NCBI RefSeq assembly: GCF_029784165.1
Contig: NC_073695.1
Span: 159,526,646-159,590,645 of the forward strand
Length of the DNA: 64,000 bases
Direction of reading: 5' to 3'
DNA from: Wyeomyia smithii
Lineage: Eukaryota; Arthropoda; Insecta; Diptera; Culicidae
Made by a program: the position numbers and the translations under genes. This document shows, piece by piece, positions 21,111-31,236 of this stretch (its first letter is position 1; every line of letters starts with the position of its first letter). Below the pieces are notes generated by a model, which did no database searches, was not told where the DNA came from, and worked only from the letters and a program-made list of their open reading frames with translations.

Positions 21111-21830
21111 GCATTTTTTTCATCGGGCAAAAAAATGAAAAATTGACCGCTTTAAGGCACGGATCAAGCTCTGATTCGCTTCGTTACTGAAGAAAAAATC
21201 CAATATTTACCATTAGATCACAAATCAATCAACTTTCAGACTTATGGCAGCTTCGTGGAATCATTTCACCGTTCAAAATGGTCGTGAAATAATTCCACGC
21301 GAAACGTCGCTTTTTCCGTTCTCACTTCACTGATATGACACCCATAATAACCCAGATTCCGCGGCAGATGTCACTTTACGACGTTTTTCTCACTTACGTG
21401 AGTCCCGTAATAGGATTTTGTTCACTTCACTCTGATTTCACTGTGAAGTGACTCCCGTAATAAGCACCAATATGCCATTTGTGTGACAATATGGCTTACA
21501 CAAAATGTATTGGTTGGATTCGAGCGTCAACGGACAAACGAACTTGAAAGGTAATAATTCTCCTGACGCTGACGTTGCTGCTATAACATCCGTCGCTGAG
21601 CAGGGTGTCCCAAAAATCCGATGTTGAAAAAGTCAACGTGCTCAGCCCTAAATTGAAAGATCTTTTTTTTGTAAGATTTGGACCATTGTGTTGATCTTTT
21701 GTGGTATGCCTCTTCTTTAGTCTAGGTACTTGTGGCAGACATATCACTATTGATAGGAGTGATCGTCCTTGTCATATCACACCATTTCTCCCGATTTGGC
21801 ACTGAATTTCGTATGAAATGTATTACTTCA

Positions 21831-22630
21831 TTAGGATTTGCAGACCAGACCTCGAAAGGCTCCATAGTTCCTTTTCCCAAAGGCTCTTATTCTGCGCTGT
21901 ATTAATGCACTGCATTGGCAGAGCAAATGTTTTGCGGTTTCACATTCGAACCCACAGAGGCGACAAATCTCGTCATCTGACTGACTAATTTGTTTTAGGT
22001 GATGCTTACTCGGACAATGTCCGGTGAACAGACCTGTTCTTGTGCTTAATCCCTTTTTGTTTAAACTAAGCAGTTGCTGGCATAGCCCTTCAGAGCATAT
22101 CCAGTTCTCTTGTATTGTCCGATGTTCCCAGGTTTTCAATTCTGCTTTCAACGCGTTTGATGACACTCCACAGAACGGTTCTGAGCCAATAAAATCGGTA
22201 CATGACCCCTGTCTAGCTAACGTATCGGCTTTTTCATTGCCTTCCACTCCGCAGTGACCAGGAACCCAGAATAACTTGACTTGGTTCCTTTCTGCCAGTT
22301 GGTTTAGTGAAAGGATGCACTCCCATACTAGCTTAGAGGTACATGTGAAGGCTTTCAATGCGTTTAGTGCTGCTTGGCTATCGGAGAAAATGCATATATT
22401 GGCATGCTTATACGTCCTAGCCAAACAGATTTGTGCACATGAAACACTGTAGGCCAACGACCCATTGGTATCGAAATACTTATTCCTGTTCCATTTATAC
22501 CTGCTCCTGTTGAATTGTTCATTTTCGAGCCGTCTGTGTAAAAGACGACAGAAATATGTATTTCGAAGTTTGGTTTAGTTTCCATCCAATCTTCGTTACC
22601 TAGTATAAGTTTGCTCAGCTGAAAATCTTT
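21831..22630 (-). pseudogene. LINE ORF2 C-terminus: RNase H fragment
   Basis: The minus strand encodes the RNase H domain of a LINE of the RNase H-bearing group: FYTDGSKMNNSTGAG (22530-22490), then IFSDSQAALNALKA and LFWVPGHCGVEGNEKADTLA, followed by a C-terminal zinc-like CRLCGFECETAKHLLCQC. The first part and the rest are in different frames: a frameshift near 22460-22440 replaces the expected AE..A segment. It ends at 21831, and about 300 bp of probable 3' UTR follows to the left. RT and endonuclease are missing, so this is a 5'-truncated dead copy. Confidence 0.85.
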
Positions 22631-22999
22631 AAGGATTGCTAACTTTAAGACTTTGTATTAGGATAGGAACTGATGGCATTTTATATATACCAAAAGTTAC
22701 TATCCATTGCGTGTGTTTAGCCACAATCTTGCTCCGCGGTAACCGAGCTCAGAAGGGAGCTTTCATTCCTCGCCTTTTGGTCGTCCGAGCGGAGATTGAG
22801 ACTAGTGCAGTATTTGAGCCATTTCCCTTATTGCGACGTTGTTAACTCTAGAGTGGCACACCTTCGCTCTAAACATCGTCTGCTTACATCGAACATAACT
22901 CCCACGCGGTAGGTACAATTAAGAGTGTATGGGTGAAGCGAACAGACAGCATAAAACGACCCTGTGGTAAATTCTCTGAGCTAGCTAGGAGCTACAAAT

Positions 23000-23010
23000 T
23001 GGCGCCCAAC
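23000..23010 (+). promoter_or_regulatory. Primer binding site (tRNA-Lys type)
   Basis: TGGCGCCCAAC is the classic complement of the 3' end of tRNA-Lys, used to prime minus-strand cDNA synthesis. It lies three bases after an LTR-like ...CTACA end. Confidence 0.85.
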
Positions 23011-23345
23011 GAAAAATTTGAACTAATAAGTTACGTTACTTCGTTTCCAACCAGTGTGAGGGGAGGTAAACAGTTTCCTGTTTAGCAAATTTAGTCCGTT
23101 CTCCGAACGTGTTGAGCTATTTCTTACAGCACACATTTCCGTGATATTTAACACAATCCTTAGAATTACGCTGCCACTTTGAAACCCATCCTGGAGTTTG
23201 GTTTGCAAAAGCCTAAACTGAGAAAGGTTAGTACGGTTGGATAGCAGAGAGAGTCTAGTAAGAGGGTTGATCTTGACGTTGATCTGTCTGTAATTCGAGC
23301 GACAAATATTTCTGAAGTTGTGCGGAGGAAATAATCACAATTTAA

Positions 23346-25202
23346 AATGGACGTAGAGTTCCAATTACTCTACAAAATCTCTTGGTTCATCATTTAGAAC
23401 GACAGGGAATCGAATATGAACTTGAAGTGCGAGCGGTACAATTTGAACAGACTGATAGTCGTTCAGCCTTACAGAGAAGGCTTAGTGACCGTCTAAAGGA
23501 CGAAAGAGATAGTGCAAGAGTAGACTGTGATGTTTTACGGTGTCGACGTACAGTTGACGAGGAAATCAAAATCATTGACCATAATCTAGAGATTATTAGA
23601 GATTATTTAGAAGGAAACACACGTTTCGAAGGGGTTCGAGATAGTTTGAAAACTCGCATAGTACACTACTTCACAAGGGCTAGGCGAGTACAAGATATTG
23701 CTGAATCAGACGAAGATTTGACAGATTTGGACAAAATCTTGAGCACTACAAGAGAATTGATGAATGTTTATTTCTCACCATTTTCCCCAGTCGAATCAGT
23801 ACGGGAGGAAATGGTAAAGCAAATTACACAAACCCTTACAAATTTGAGTATGTCGGCCTCCGCAGAGGCAACCAAAAGTAAAAGCAAATCGAACTCCCCG
23901 CGTAGTTCACGACAGGAGTCGGTCGAGTCGGAAGATAATGTACAAAGTGATGAGCAAAACAGATCCTTAGTTCCAAAACGACGCAAATTAAAATCGGTAC
24001 GCGAACGGAATCATAAAAAGTGTTTACCACCTGTAGCCACGTGGTATCCTTACGCGTTCCCTCCTTATCCGTTTGGTTGGGCTCCGCCATTTTCGGGCGC
24101 GAACAACGAGACAGAACAGTTTATTCGTAGAGCTTCGCCTAAACGTCCTAAACCAATCCCACAACTGGAAACGTCGGACACGGTGACAGAAAATAAATCC
24201 AACGAGTCTATTCCAGATGCTGACCGACGCGCGAGAGGTTCTCGTCTGGGGACGAAGCGAAGATCGCACCACCGACGGCGACCGGTACCAGAATGGAATC
24301 TAAAATACGTCGGGAACGATAATGGGCAAGGTCTCATGCGTTTTATTAAGGAAGTTCAATTCTATGCGAAAGCAGAACAGGTATCTGATAGGGAATTATT
24401 TCGCTCCGCGATTCATCTATTTAAAGATCAAGCTAAGACATGGTATATGACGGGTATCGAGAACGAAGATTTCGCGAACTGGAACGACTTGATTCGGGAA
24501 CTAAAGCGTGAATTCTTGAGCCCTGACCACGATCACGTGAATGAAAATCGGGCAATCGCGCGCAAACAAGGCCCTAAAGAACGTTTTGCGGACTACCTCG
24601 CGCAAATGCAGAAAAATTGCAATGCAATAACGAAACCAGTTTCGGAAGGTAAGAAATTCGAAATTATTAATCGCAATCTGAGAGCCGACTATAAAGGGCA
24701 CGCGGTGACATCCAACATTGATAATCTGGCAGACTTGAAAAAGTTAGGTAGAAAGCTTGATGCGACTTATTGGTATAAGTACGCAAACAATCAAGGTGAA
24801 ATCAACCCTTCGCGTAATCGTGCGCAGGTTAATGAAGTGCAAAGCGGGCGTAAAATGCACCAGAACTTCCCCAGTGAAGATGCAACAAGGTCTTACAAAT
24901 CGCGTAATGTGTATCGGTCTAAGGCGGACCGGTACGATGAAGAACAAGTAGGCAAATCACGCGACACGCCGAAAGGTCAAAACGTTAGATCTAAAGAAGA
25001 AGATGAGTCGAAAGAACTAAGGATCTTGCTCGAGAAGTATATTCCTCCTAGGGAAGGAATGTGTTTCGATTGCCGTTGTATGGGCCATCACCAAAGTGAG
25101 TGTACCCGCCCAAAGCATGAATATTGTTATAAATGCGGTTTCCATAACGTGGACACCAAAGCTTGCCCGTGGTGTGCAAAAAACGCACAGGGAACAGCTT
25201 AA
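23346..25202 (+). CDS. gypsy-B Gag
   Basis: An open frame of about 615 codons runs from 23346 to the TAA at 25200-25202, with no ATG near its start. An ATG at 23347 lies in another frame that closes after 16 codons, so a one-base shift near 23370 probably separated the start from the body. Residue order: an N-terminal helical, charged region (HHLERQGIEYELEVRAVQFEQ), a Ser-rich linker, a Pro-rich segment (YPYAFPPYPFGWAPP), a capsid of the Ty3/Arc type (EWNLKYVGNDNGQGLMRFI, WNDLIRELKREFLSPDHDH, ERFADYLAQM), and C-terminal knuckles (CFDCRCMGHHQSEC and CYKCGFHNVDTKACPWC). The rest of the frame is uninterrupted. Confidence 0.88.
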   Translation, partial: NGRRVPITLQNLLVHHLERQGIEYELEVRAVQFEQTDSRSALQRRLSDRLKDERDSARVDCDVLRCRRTVDEEIKIIDHNLEIIRDYLEGNTRFEGVRDSLKTRIVHYFTRARRVQDIAESDEDLTDLDKILSTTRELMNVYFSPFSPVESVREEMVKQITQTLTNLSMSASAEATKSKSKSNSPRSSRQESVESEDNVQSDEQNRSLVPKRRKLKSVRERNHKKCLPPVATWYPYAFPPYPFGWAPPFSGANNETEQFIRRASPKRPKPIPQLETSDTVTENKSNESIPDADRRARGSRLGTKRRSHHRRRPVPEWNLKYVGNDNGQGLMRFIKEVQFYAKAEQVSDRELFRSAIHLFKDQAKTWYMTGIENEDFANWNDLIRELKREFLSPDHDHVNENRAIARKQGPKERFADYLAQMQKNCNAITKPVSEGKKFEIINRNLRADYKGHAVTSNIDNLADLKKLGRKLDATYWYKYANNQGEINPSRNRAQVNEVQSGRKMHQNFPSEDATRSYKSRNVYRSKADRYDEEQVGKSRDTPKGQNVRSKEEDESKELRILLEKYIPPREGMCFDCRCMGHHQSECTRPKHEYCYKCGFHNVDTKACPWCAKNAQGTA

Positions 25203-25585
25203 TGGGGCAGGCTGGTCCTAGGCAATCAGAAAGCCCCCAACACATGTCCCATTCACTAGCCATGTGCGGCTACCGTCAGTTCAATTTATCCGAATACAAC
25301 AAGTCTATAGAACCACAAGTGGACGAACTTATTATTCATCTCAACGGAGATGAACGTCCGTTTGCAGAAATTACCGTGTACGATATTCGCATTTTAGGTT
25401 TACTCGATAGCGGCGCCCATCGTAGTATATTGGGGATGGGTGCGAATAGCCTTATAAAACAGTGCAAATTAAAATTGCACCAGACCGACGTGGAACTAAC
25501 TACTGCGAGCGGTCAAACTTTGGGAATAGCAAGATATGTAGACCTGCCGATGCACTTTAACGCAGAGCTGGTAGCGACTGAGTGA
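25163..25585 (+). CDS. gypsy-B protease (truncated, -1 frame)
   Basis: This frame overlaps the end of gag by 40 bases in the -1 frame and is entered through the slip site at 25178. It encodes a retropepsin: DELIIHLNGDERPFAEI, the active site GLLDSGAHRSILG (DSG) and ELTTASGQTLGIARY. It ends at a TGA after LVATE, before the second conserved protease motif, where the element is truncated. Protease would process Gag; this fragment is unlikely to be functional. Confidence 0.8.
   Translation: MPVVCKKRTGNSLMGQAGPRQSESPQHMSHSLAMCGYRQFNLSEYNKSIEPQVDELIIHLNGDERPFAEITVYDIRILGLLDSGAHRSILGMGANSLIKQCKLKLHQTDVELTTASGQTLGIARYVDLPMHFNAELVATE
25178..25184 (+). promoter_or_regulatory. -1 ribosomal frameshift site A AAA AAC
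   Basis: In the gag frame the codons are GCA AAA AAC, giving the canonical heptamer A AAA AAC in exact X XXY YYZ phase. It lies 15 bases before the gag stop, and the protease frame (-1) is open across it. This is the standard gag-pro slip sequence type in retroelements. Confidence 0.85.
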
Positions 25586-26681
25586 CTCAAAAATAGGAAC
25601 TTTAGAGACCAAATGACTGAAAGAAGAGACCAGAAAGAGACCGAAAACGAACCGAAAAGAGACCAAAAAGTGACCATAGAGAAAATTTATAAAGAGGAAA
25701 TTCAGACTAAGAAGCAAAAAAAAATCTATTGATTTGTGACAAAGGCCTGTACATTTTAGGATATAAAATGATTGTATTAAAAAGGCAATACAAACGTATA
25801 ACAGGGTGACCACTCAGAATCAATTTTCAATTTCTCGCTTTTTCCTGGTTTTCCCAACAATATTTCTTAAAATTTCCCAATGTTTTATTATTGAAAATAA
25901 GGAAAAACAGTGTTACAAAACTATGAAAACTATATTCGTCGACTCTGACAAGTTTCTACATAGAGTCCTGCCTAATTTACGCTCTTTTTATCTCCAAATC
26001 GTTCGCAATCCTCACCTTATGGCGCTTTTTTATTTCTTTCACTTTTTTCAACAGAAGCATTGGAGGCTCAACGGCCAATTAACTACAATTTGCCGTTGAG
26101 CCTCCAATGCTTCTGTTATGGGAAAATTCTGACCCTCGAATTTCAAGTAGGCAATGTATGTGATTTTTACGAGGATGCGAATAGTGAACACGGGTTGAGG
26201 ATGTGATTTAGACTTAGGAAAAATTTACTTCGTCCAGACGGGACACGAATCCGCAGTCTCCGATGTCGAATTTCGTTTAGCGGTAGGACTCAAAAACTTT
26301 GTCTTCTCGAAAAAAAATCGTGATGTAAAATTTGACCTCAATAAGATTTTGAAAAGAAGACCGAACAGTGGTCCAAGTTTTACCTACTTATTTACCCGAT
26401 GAAAAAATAATGTCTCAGAAATCGAGATCGATTGTTATCTCGAAATACATTTTTTTTTGAAAAACTTCGATATCTTGAGCACACAAAATTTTCGAGCTGA
26501 GGCCAATAGAATGTATTAGCAATTTTTTCAAGGTCTTAAATTAATTTAAACCGACACACAGAGGAGTAACTCGAGTGAAAACCTGGCTAAAATTATTTTC
26601 GCTGCTGTTTAGCAATATTTTGGGAAATATTCAAGTGAGAAGTGGAAGTAGCTGGTTCGAGTATTGTATCAAAGAGTAACA
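25586..26681. other. Non-coding; purine repeat and hairpin
   Basis: 25600-25680 is rich in AGAGACC(A/G)AAA words (irregular 10-12 bp period). 25805 begins CAGGGTGACCACTC, a phrase that looks like a transposon terminus, but I did not find its partner. A strong hairpin lies at 26050-26117. No gene was recognised. Confidence 0.5.
26050..26117. repeat. Perfect 26-bp inverted repeat (hairpin)
   Basis: Arms 26050-26075 and 26092-26117 are perfect complements, starting ACAGAAGCATTGGAGG and ending CCTCCAATGCTTCTGT. The loop is 16 bases, and four further A-T pairs are possible after one mismatch. It could be a foldback repeat or a miRNA-like hairpin. Confidence 0.9.
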
Positions 26682-26696
26682 TCACACACACAACTT

Positions 26697-28161
26697 TTTT
26701 TTTTATTTTTTTATAGGGGGAGGGGGGGGAGTTTGTAATGATTTATTTATGTACTAAAATATCTATTCAGAATTAGTATTGTGTGTTCTGCCACAAATGG
26801 TGACATTTCAACACTATTATATATATTTGTACGCTTTTTAGTATTATTGAATGTTATTAGCTTTCGCAGTTAAGATAATGTAATTGTAGGAAAATTATTA
26901 AACCTACTTGTCAAGAAAAAAAAAAGGAATAAAGGGAATAAAACGAAACTTAAAATAAACTTAAAACTATCTTACTGACTATTAAGTGAGCTAATCGTTG
27001 CAATTGAGGATTGCAACGATTTTTGTCGGAATTTGTTGATAATTTGGCTTGACATATTTTCTAATGTTTCTACATTGGTGAGCCTATGTAGCTCGTTCGT
27101 GCTAAACCAGGGAGGACGCTTCAAAATCATTTTCATAAGTTTAGTCTGAATCCTTTGAAGTGTCTTCTTCCTGGTTGCACAACAACTTGTCCAGATGGGA
27201 ACTGCATATAACATTGCTGGCCTAAAAATTTGTTTGTAAATTAACAGTTTATGCTTGAGACAAAGTCTAGAATTCCTGTTGATAAGAGGATATAAACATT
27301 TGATGTACTTATTGCACTTTGACTGGATATTTTCAATGTGCTCCTTGAAAGTAAGATTCTTATCATAAATCAGCCCTAAGTATTTAACTTGATCTGACCA
27401 ATTTAAGACCACACCGTTCATCTTAATAACGTGGTTATGGGTGGGTTTGAGAAATGAAACTCTTGGCTTATGAGGAAAAATAATTAACTGTGTTTTAGAA
27501 GCATTAGGGGAAATCTTCCATTTCTGCAAGTATGAAGAAAATATATCTAAACTTTTTTGTTGCCGACTGCATATAACACGAAGGCTTTTTCCTTTTGCGG
27601 AAATGCTTGTATCGTCACAAAACAGAGATTTCACACAACCTGGTGGTAATTCAGGAAGATCAGAAGTAAAAATGTTATATAAGATTGGGCCCAAGATACT
27701 CCCCTGAGGCACACCAGCTCTAACAGGCAATCTATTAGATTTACCATTTAGAAAGTTAACCTGGAGAGTGCGGTCAGTTAAATAACTTTGTATCATTTTT
27801 GTAAGGTAAAACGGAAAACTGAAATTTGACATTTTAGCTATTAAACCTATATGCCAAACACTGTCGAATGCCTTTTCTATATCTAGAAGAGCAGCTCCAG
27901 TCGAATAGCCTTCAGATTTATTAGTCCGAATCATATTTGTTACTCTAAGTAACTGATGAGTAGTGGAATGCCCATGGCGAAAACCAAACTGCTCATTTGC
28001 AAAAATTGAGTTCTCATTAATATGTGTTATCATTCTATTAAGAATTATTCTTTCAAAAAGTTTGCTAATAGAGGAAAGTAAACTAATTGGTCGATAACTT
28101 GATGCCTCAGCTGGATTCTTTTCGGGTTTTAAAATTGGAGTGACTTTGGCATTTTTCCATT
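26697..28161 (-). mobile_element. 5'-truncated Jockey-type LINE
   Basis: The insertion has a 15-bp target duplication TCACACACACAACTT at 26682-26696 and 28162-28176. An A-rich tail (T-run on plus) starts at 26697, a 3' UTR of about 260 bp follows, and then the C-terminal half of the RT. It is a close relative of the full-length copy at 28339-32739 but not a duplicate. The 5' truncation is the usual outcome of incomplete reverse transcription. Confidence 0.93.
26972..28161 (-). CDS. Jockey-type ORF2 C-terminal RT fragment
   Basis: About 396 codons are open from the truncation point to the stop at 26972. Motifs: PILKPEKNPAEASSYRPISLL, TGAALLDIEKAFDSVWH (motif A), AGVPQGSILGPILYNIF and the catalytic box read as SLFCDDTSIS, followed by the thumb and a C-terminal region (LIYKQIFRPAMLYAVPIW). 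There is no RNase H. The apparent MCVKW start lies partly in the target duplication and is not a real start. Without endonuclease it cannot move by itself. Confidence 0.88.
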
Positions 28162-28575
28162 TCACACACACAACTTAATGTTTTCATTTACATAGTATAA
28201 GTGTCTTTATTAATGTTGGTGAGCAGATATGGTAATACGCTCGTATAATTTGTGTTCGCAGAACGGGCAGCGAAGCAAATCGAAGAATTTACCAGAAAAA
28301 TGATAAAGCAAAATAACTTCATTTATAATTTTCAATTTTTTTTTTTTTTTTTTAAAGGGGGGATTTGTTAGTAGCTTAAGTATTTATGATAAATATTAGT
28401 AAATAATGAGTATGTGTGTCCAATCACAAATGGTGACTTCTCAACACTGTTAGAAATTTGTAATTTTAATTGTTAGGATTTGTTTGCTTTCGCAATTAGG
28501 ACTTATCATTCGTAGGGATTTAAACCTACTTGTCAGAAAAGGGGAAGTAAACTTACAACTAACTTAATTGCTAAC

Positions 28576-31236
28576 TTATTGGCTATAAAGAGAGCTTATC
28601 GTAGCAATTGAGGATTGCAACGATTTTTGTCGAAAATTGTTAATAATTTTATTTGACATAGCTTCTAATGGTTCAACACCAGTAAGTCTATGTAATTCGA
28701 GTGTACCAAACCAAGGAGGACGCTTCAAAATCATTTTCAGAATTTTATTCTGAATCCTTTGAAGCGTTTTCTTCCTTGTTGAACAGCAACTTGACCAGAT
28801 CGGTACAGCATAGAGCATTGCTGGTCTAAAAATTTGTTTGTAAATCAAAAGTTTGTTCTTTAAACAAAGTTTAGAATTCCTGTTAATGAGAGGATATAAA
28901 CATCTCGTATATTTGATGCACTTGGCTTGTATACTCTCAATGTGCTCTTTGAAAATAAGTTTTTTATCATAAATTAGTCCCAAGTACTTAACCTTGTCGG
29001 ACCAACTTAAAATAACCCCATTCATCTTGACAACGTGAATATTGTTTGGCTTGAGGAAAGAAGCCCTAGGCTTATGCGGAAAAATTATCATTTGAGTTTT
29101 AGAAGCATTGGGAGAGATTTTCCACTTTTGCAAGTAGGAAGAAAAAATATCTAAACTTTTCTGCAATCGACTGCATATGACACGAAGACTTTTTCCTTTT
29201 ACGGAAATGCTTGTGTCATCGCAGAACAATGACTTTGTGCATCCTGGAGGCAAATCAGGAAGATCTGAAGTGAATATGTTGTACAGGACTGGACCCAAGA
29301 CTGAACCTTGAGGTACACCTGCTCTGACAGGAAATCTATCAGATTTTGAATTCTGATAGACAACCTGCAGAGCTCGATCAGTAAGATAATTTTTTAAAAT
29401 TTTGATTAGGAAAATTGGAAAATTAAAAGTTTGCAATTTCGCAATCAAACCTTTATGCCAAACACTGTCGAATGCTTTTTCTATGTCTAAAAGAGCAGCT
29501 CCAGTGGAATAACCTTCAGATTTGTTAGCTCGTATCATATTAGTAACTCTGAGCAATTGATGAGTTGTGGAATGCCCATGGCGAAATCCAAACTGTTCAT
29601 TTGCAAAAATTGAATTTTCGTTGATGTGTGACATCATTCTGTTAAGAATAATTCTCTCAAACAGTTTACTTATTGAAGAAAGCAAACTGATTGGTCGATA
29701 ACTTGAAACTTCTGCTGGGTTCCTATCCGGTTTTAAAATGGGAGTAATTTTTGCATTTTTCCATAATTTGGGAAAATATGCAATTTTGAAGCAGCAATTG
29801 AAAATTTTTACTAAAAATTCCATTGTGCTCTCAGGGAGATGTTTGATTAGTATATTAAAGATTCCATCGTCACCAGGTGCTTTCATATTTTTGAAATTTT
29901 TAATAATTGATTTAATCTCATTCAAGTTAGTTTCAATTATTTCTGCAGGTAAAAAATTCTGGGAAGAAATTAAATCAAATTGACGTGTGACTTCATTTTC
30001 AATTGGACTCACAAAATTCAAATTTGAGTTATGAACACTCTCAAACTGCTGAGCAAGTCTTTGAGCCTTTTGTTCATTGGATACAAGAAAACGTTCACCA
30101 TCTTTTAAAACTGGAATAGGCTTTGAAGGTTTCTTAAGAATCTTCGACAGCTTCCAAAATGGTTTTGAATATGGTTTCAATTTTTCAACTTTAGTCTCAA
30201 AATTTTGATTTCTCAGAAGAGTAAATCTATGTTTAATCTCTTTCTGTAAATCTTTATAAATAGTTTTAAAAACAGGGTCACGAGAACGTTGATATTGACG
30301 TCTGCGGACATTTTTCAAACGAATTAGAAGTTGAAGATTTTCGTCAATTATTGGTGAATCAAATTTCACTTGAGTCTTTGGAACAGAATAATTCCTGGCA
30401 TCAACAATTGCACATTTTAATGCGTCCAAAGCGGAATCAATATTCACTTCGTTTTGCAAATCAAGCTCATTATTGAAATTTCTCTCAATATGAGTTTTGT
30501 ATCTTTCCCAATTAGCCTTGTTATAATTAAAAACAGAGCTCATAGGGTTCAAAACTGATTCATGTGATAAAGAAAAAGTTATTGGAAGATGATCAGAATC
30601 AAAGTCAGCATGTGTGATCAAATCACTACATACATGACTTTGATCTGTAAGCACCAAATCAATTGTTGAAGGGTTTCTTACAGAAGAAAAGCATGTAGGA
30701 CTATTCGGAGACAAAATAGAATAGTATCCTGAAGAACAATCGTTGAATAAAATTTTGCCATTGGAATTACTTTGAGAATTATTCCATGAACGATGTTTAG
30801 CGTTAAAATCGCCGATTATGAAAAATTTCGAACGATTTCTGGTGAGTTTTTGTAAATCACCTTTAATATAATTTTTGAGCTCGCGTGTGCATTGAAATGG
30901 TAAATATGCTGCGGCAATAAATAAAATCCCAAGTTCAGTTTGAACTTCAATTCCCAAAGTTTCAATAACTTTCGTCTCAAGATGGGGAAGAGCACGATGT
31001 TTGATTCGGCGATGAATAACAATTGCAACTCCACCGCCGGAACCCTGAATCCTATCATATCTATGAACCACGTAATTGGGATCATATTTTAATTTTATGT
31101 TAGGTTTCAAAAATGTTTCAGTAATAATTGCAATATGCACATTATTTACTGTTAAAAAGTTAAAAAGCTCATTCTCATTGGCCTTCAATGAGCGAGCATT
31201 CCAATTTAATATTTTAATTGTTTTATTTAAAATCAT
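28576..31236 (-). CDS. Jockey-type ORF2: endonuclease and RT (886 aa)
   Basis: The 886-residue frame starts at the ATG at 31236-31234 and overlaps the end of ORF1 by 14 bases. Residues 1-225: apurinic-type endonuclease with LNWNARSL, TETFL, IGDFNAKH, STIDLVLTD and DSDHLPI. Residues about 440-720: RT with KNMKAPGDDGI, SSYRPISLLSSISK, LLDIEKAFDSVWH, AGVPQGSVLGP and the box LFCDDTSI (FCDD in place of the usual YADD; the sister copy has the same). It ends with a thumb and a Jockey-type C-terminus (RIQNKILKMILKRPPWF). It nicks target DNA and copies its own RNA. No stop or frameshift is visible, so it may still be active in trans. Confidence 0.95.
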   Translation of the reverse strand: MILNKTIKILNWNARSLKANENELFNFLTVNNVHIAIITETFLKPNIKLKYDPNYVVHRYDRIQGSGGGVAIVIHRRIKHRALPHLETKVIETLGIEVQTELGILFIAAAYLPFQCTRELKNYIKGDLQKLTRNRSKFFIIGDFNAKHRSWNNSQSNSNGKILFNDCSSGYYSILSPNSPTCFSSVRNPSTIDLVLTDQSHVCSDLITHADFDSDHLPITFSLSHESVLNPMSSVFNYNKANWERYKTHIERNFNNELDLQNEVNIDSALDALKCAIVDARNYSVPKTQVKFDSPIIDENLQLLIRLKNVRRRQYQRSRDPVFKTIYKDLQKEIKHRFTLLRNQNFETKVEKLKPYSKPFWKLSKILKKPSKPIPVLKDGERFLVSNEQKAQRLAQQFESVHNSNLNFVSPIENEVTRQFDLISSQNFLPAEIIETNLNEIKSIIKNFKNMKAPGDDGIFNILIKHLPESTMEFLVKIFNCCFKIAYFPKLWKNAKITPILKPDRNPAEVSSYRPISLLSSISKLFERIILNRMMSHINENSIFANEQFGFRHGHSTTHQLLRVTNMIRANKSEGYSTGAALLDIEKAFDSVWHKGLIAKLQTFNFPIFLIKILKNYLTDRALQVVYQNSKSDRFPVRAGVPQGSVLGPVLYNIFTSDLPDLPPGCTKSLFCDDTSISVKGKSLRVICSRLQKSLDIFSSYLQKWKISPNASKTQMIIFPHKPRASFLKPNNIHVVKMNGVILSWSDKVKYLGLIYDKKLIFKEHIESIQAKCIKYTRCLYPLINRNSKLCLKNKLLIYKQIFRPAMLYAVPIWSSCCSTRKKTLQRIQNKILKMILKRPPWFGTLELHRLTGVEPLEAMSNKIINNFRQKSLQSSIATISSLYSQ

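Larger units (their letters stand above)
14347..21469. mobile_element. TIR element (MITE-like) split by the BEL insertion
   Basis: The 35-bp ends are inverted repeats with one mismatch: TGGTGCTTATTACGGGAGTC at 14347 and its complement ending at 21469 (arms 14347-14381 and 21435-21469). Removing the BEL element and one 5-bp duplication leaves about 844 bp with no transposase frame, so it is non-autonomous. The interior has further GTGAAGTGA phrases and a nested palindromic cluster. The direct duplication at its outer ends is not clear. Confidence 0.8.
22650..25600 (+). mobile_element. gypsy-B: truncated Ty3/gypsy-type element
   Basis: The element starts with an LTR whose 5' limit I cannot fix (somewhere after about 22650). 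Its end, GAGCTACA, is followed by AAT and the Lys-tRNA-type primer site TGGCGCCCAAC at 23000-23010. Gag and the start of protease follow; RT, integrase and a 3' LTR are absent. After 25585 the sequence changes to a GAGACC-rich purine repeat. The left LTR abuts the LINE RNase H remnant. Confidence 0.75.

Noticed and set aside
25805..25860. CAGGGTGACCACTC as the end of another DNA transposon
   Set aside because: No matching inverted end or target duplication was found nearby.
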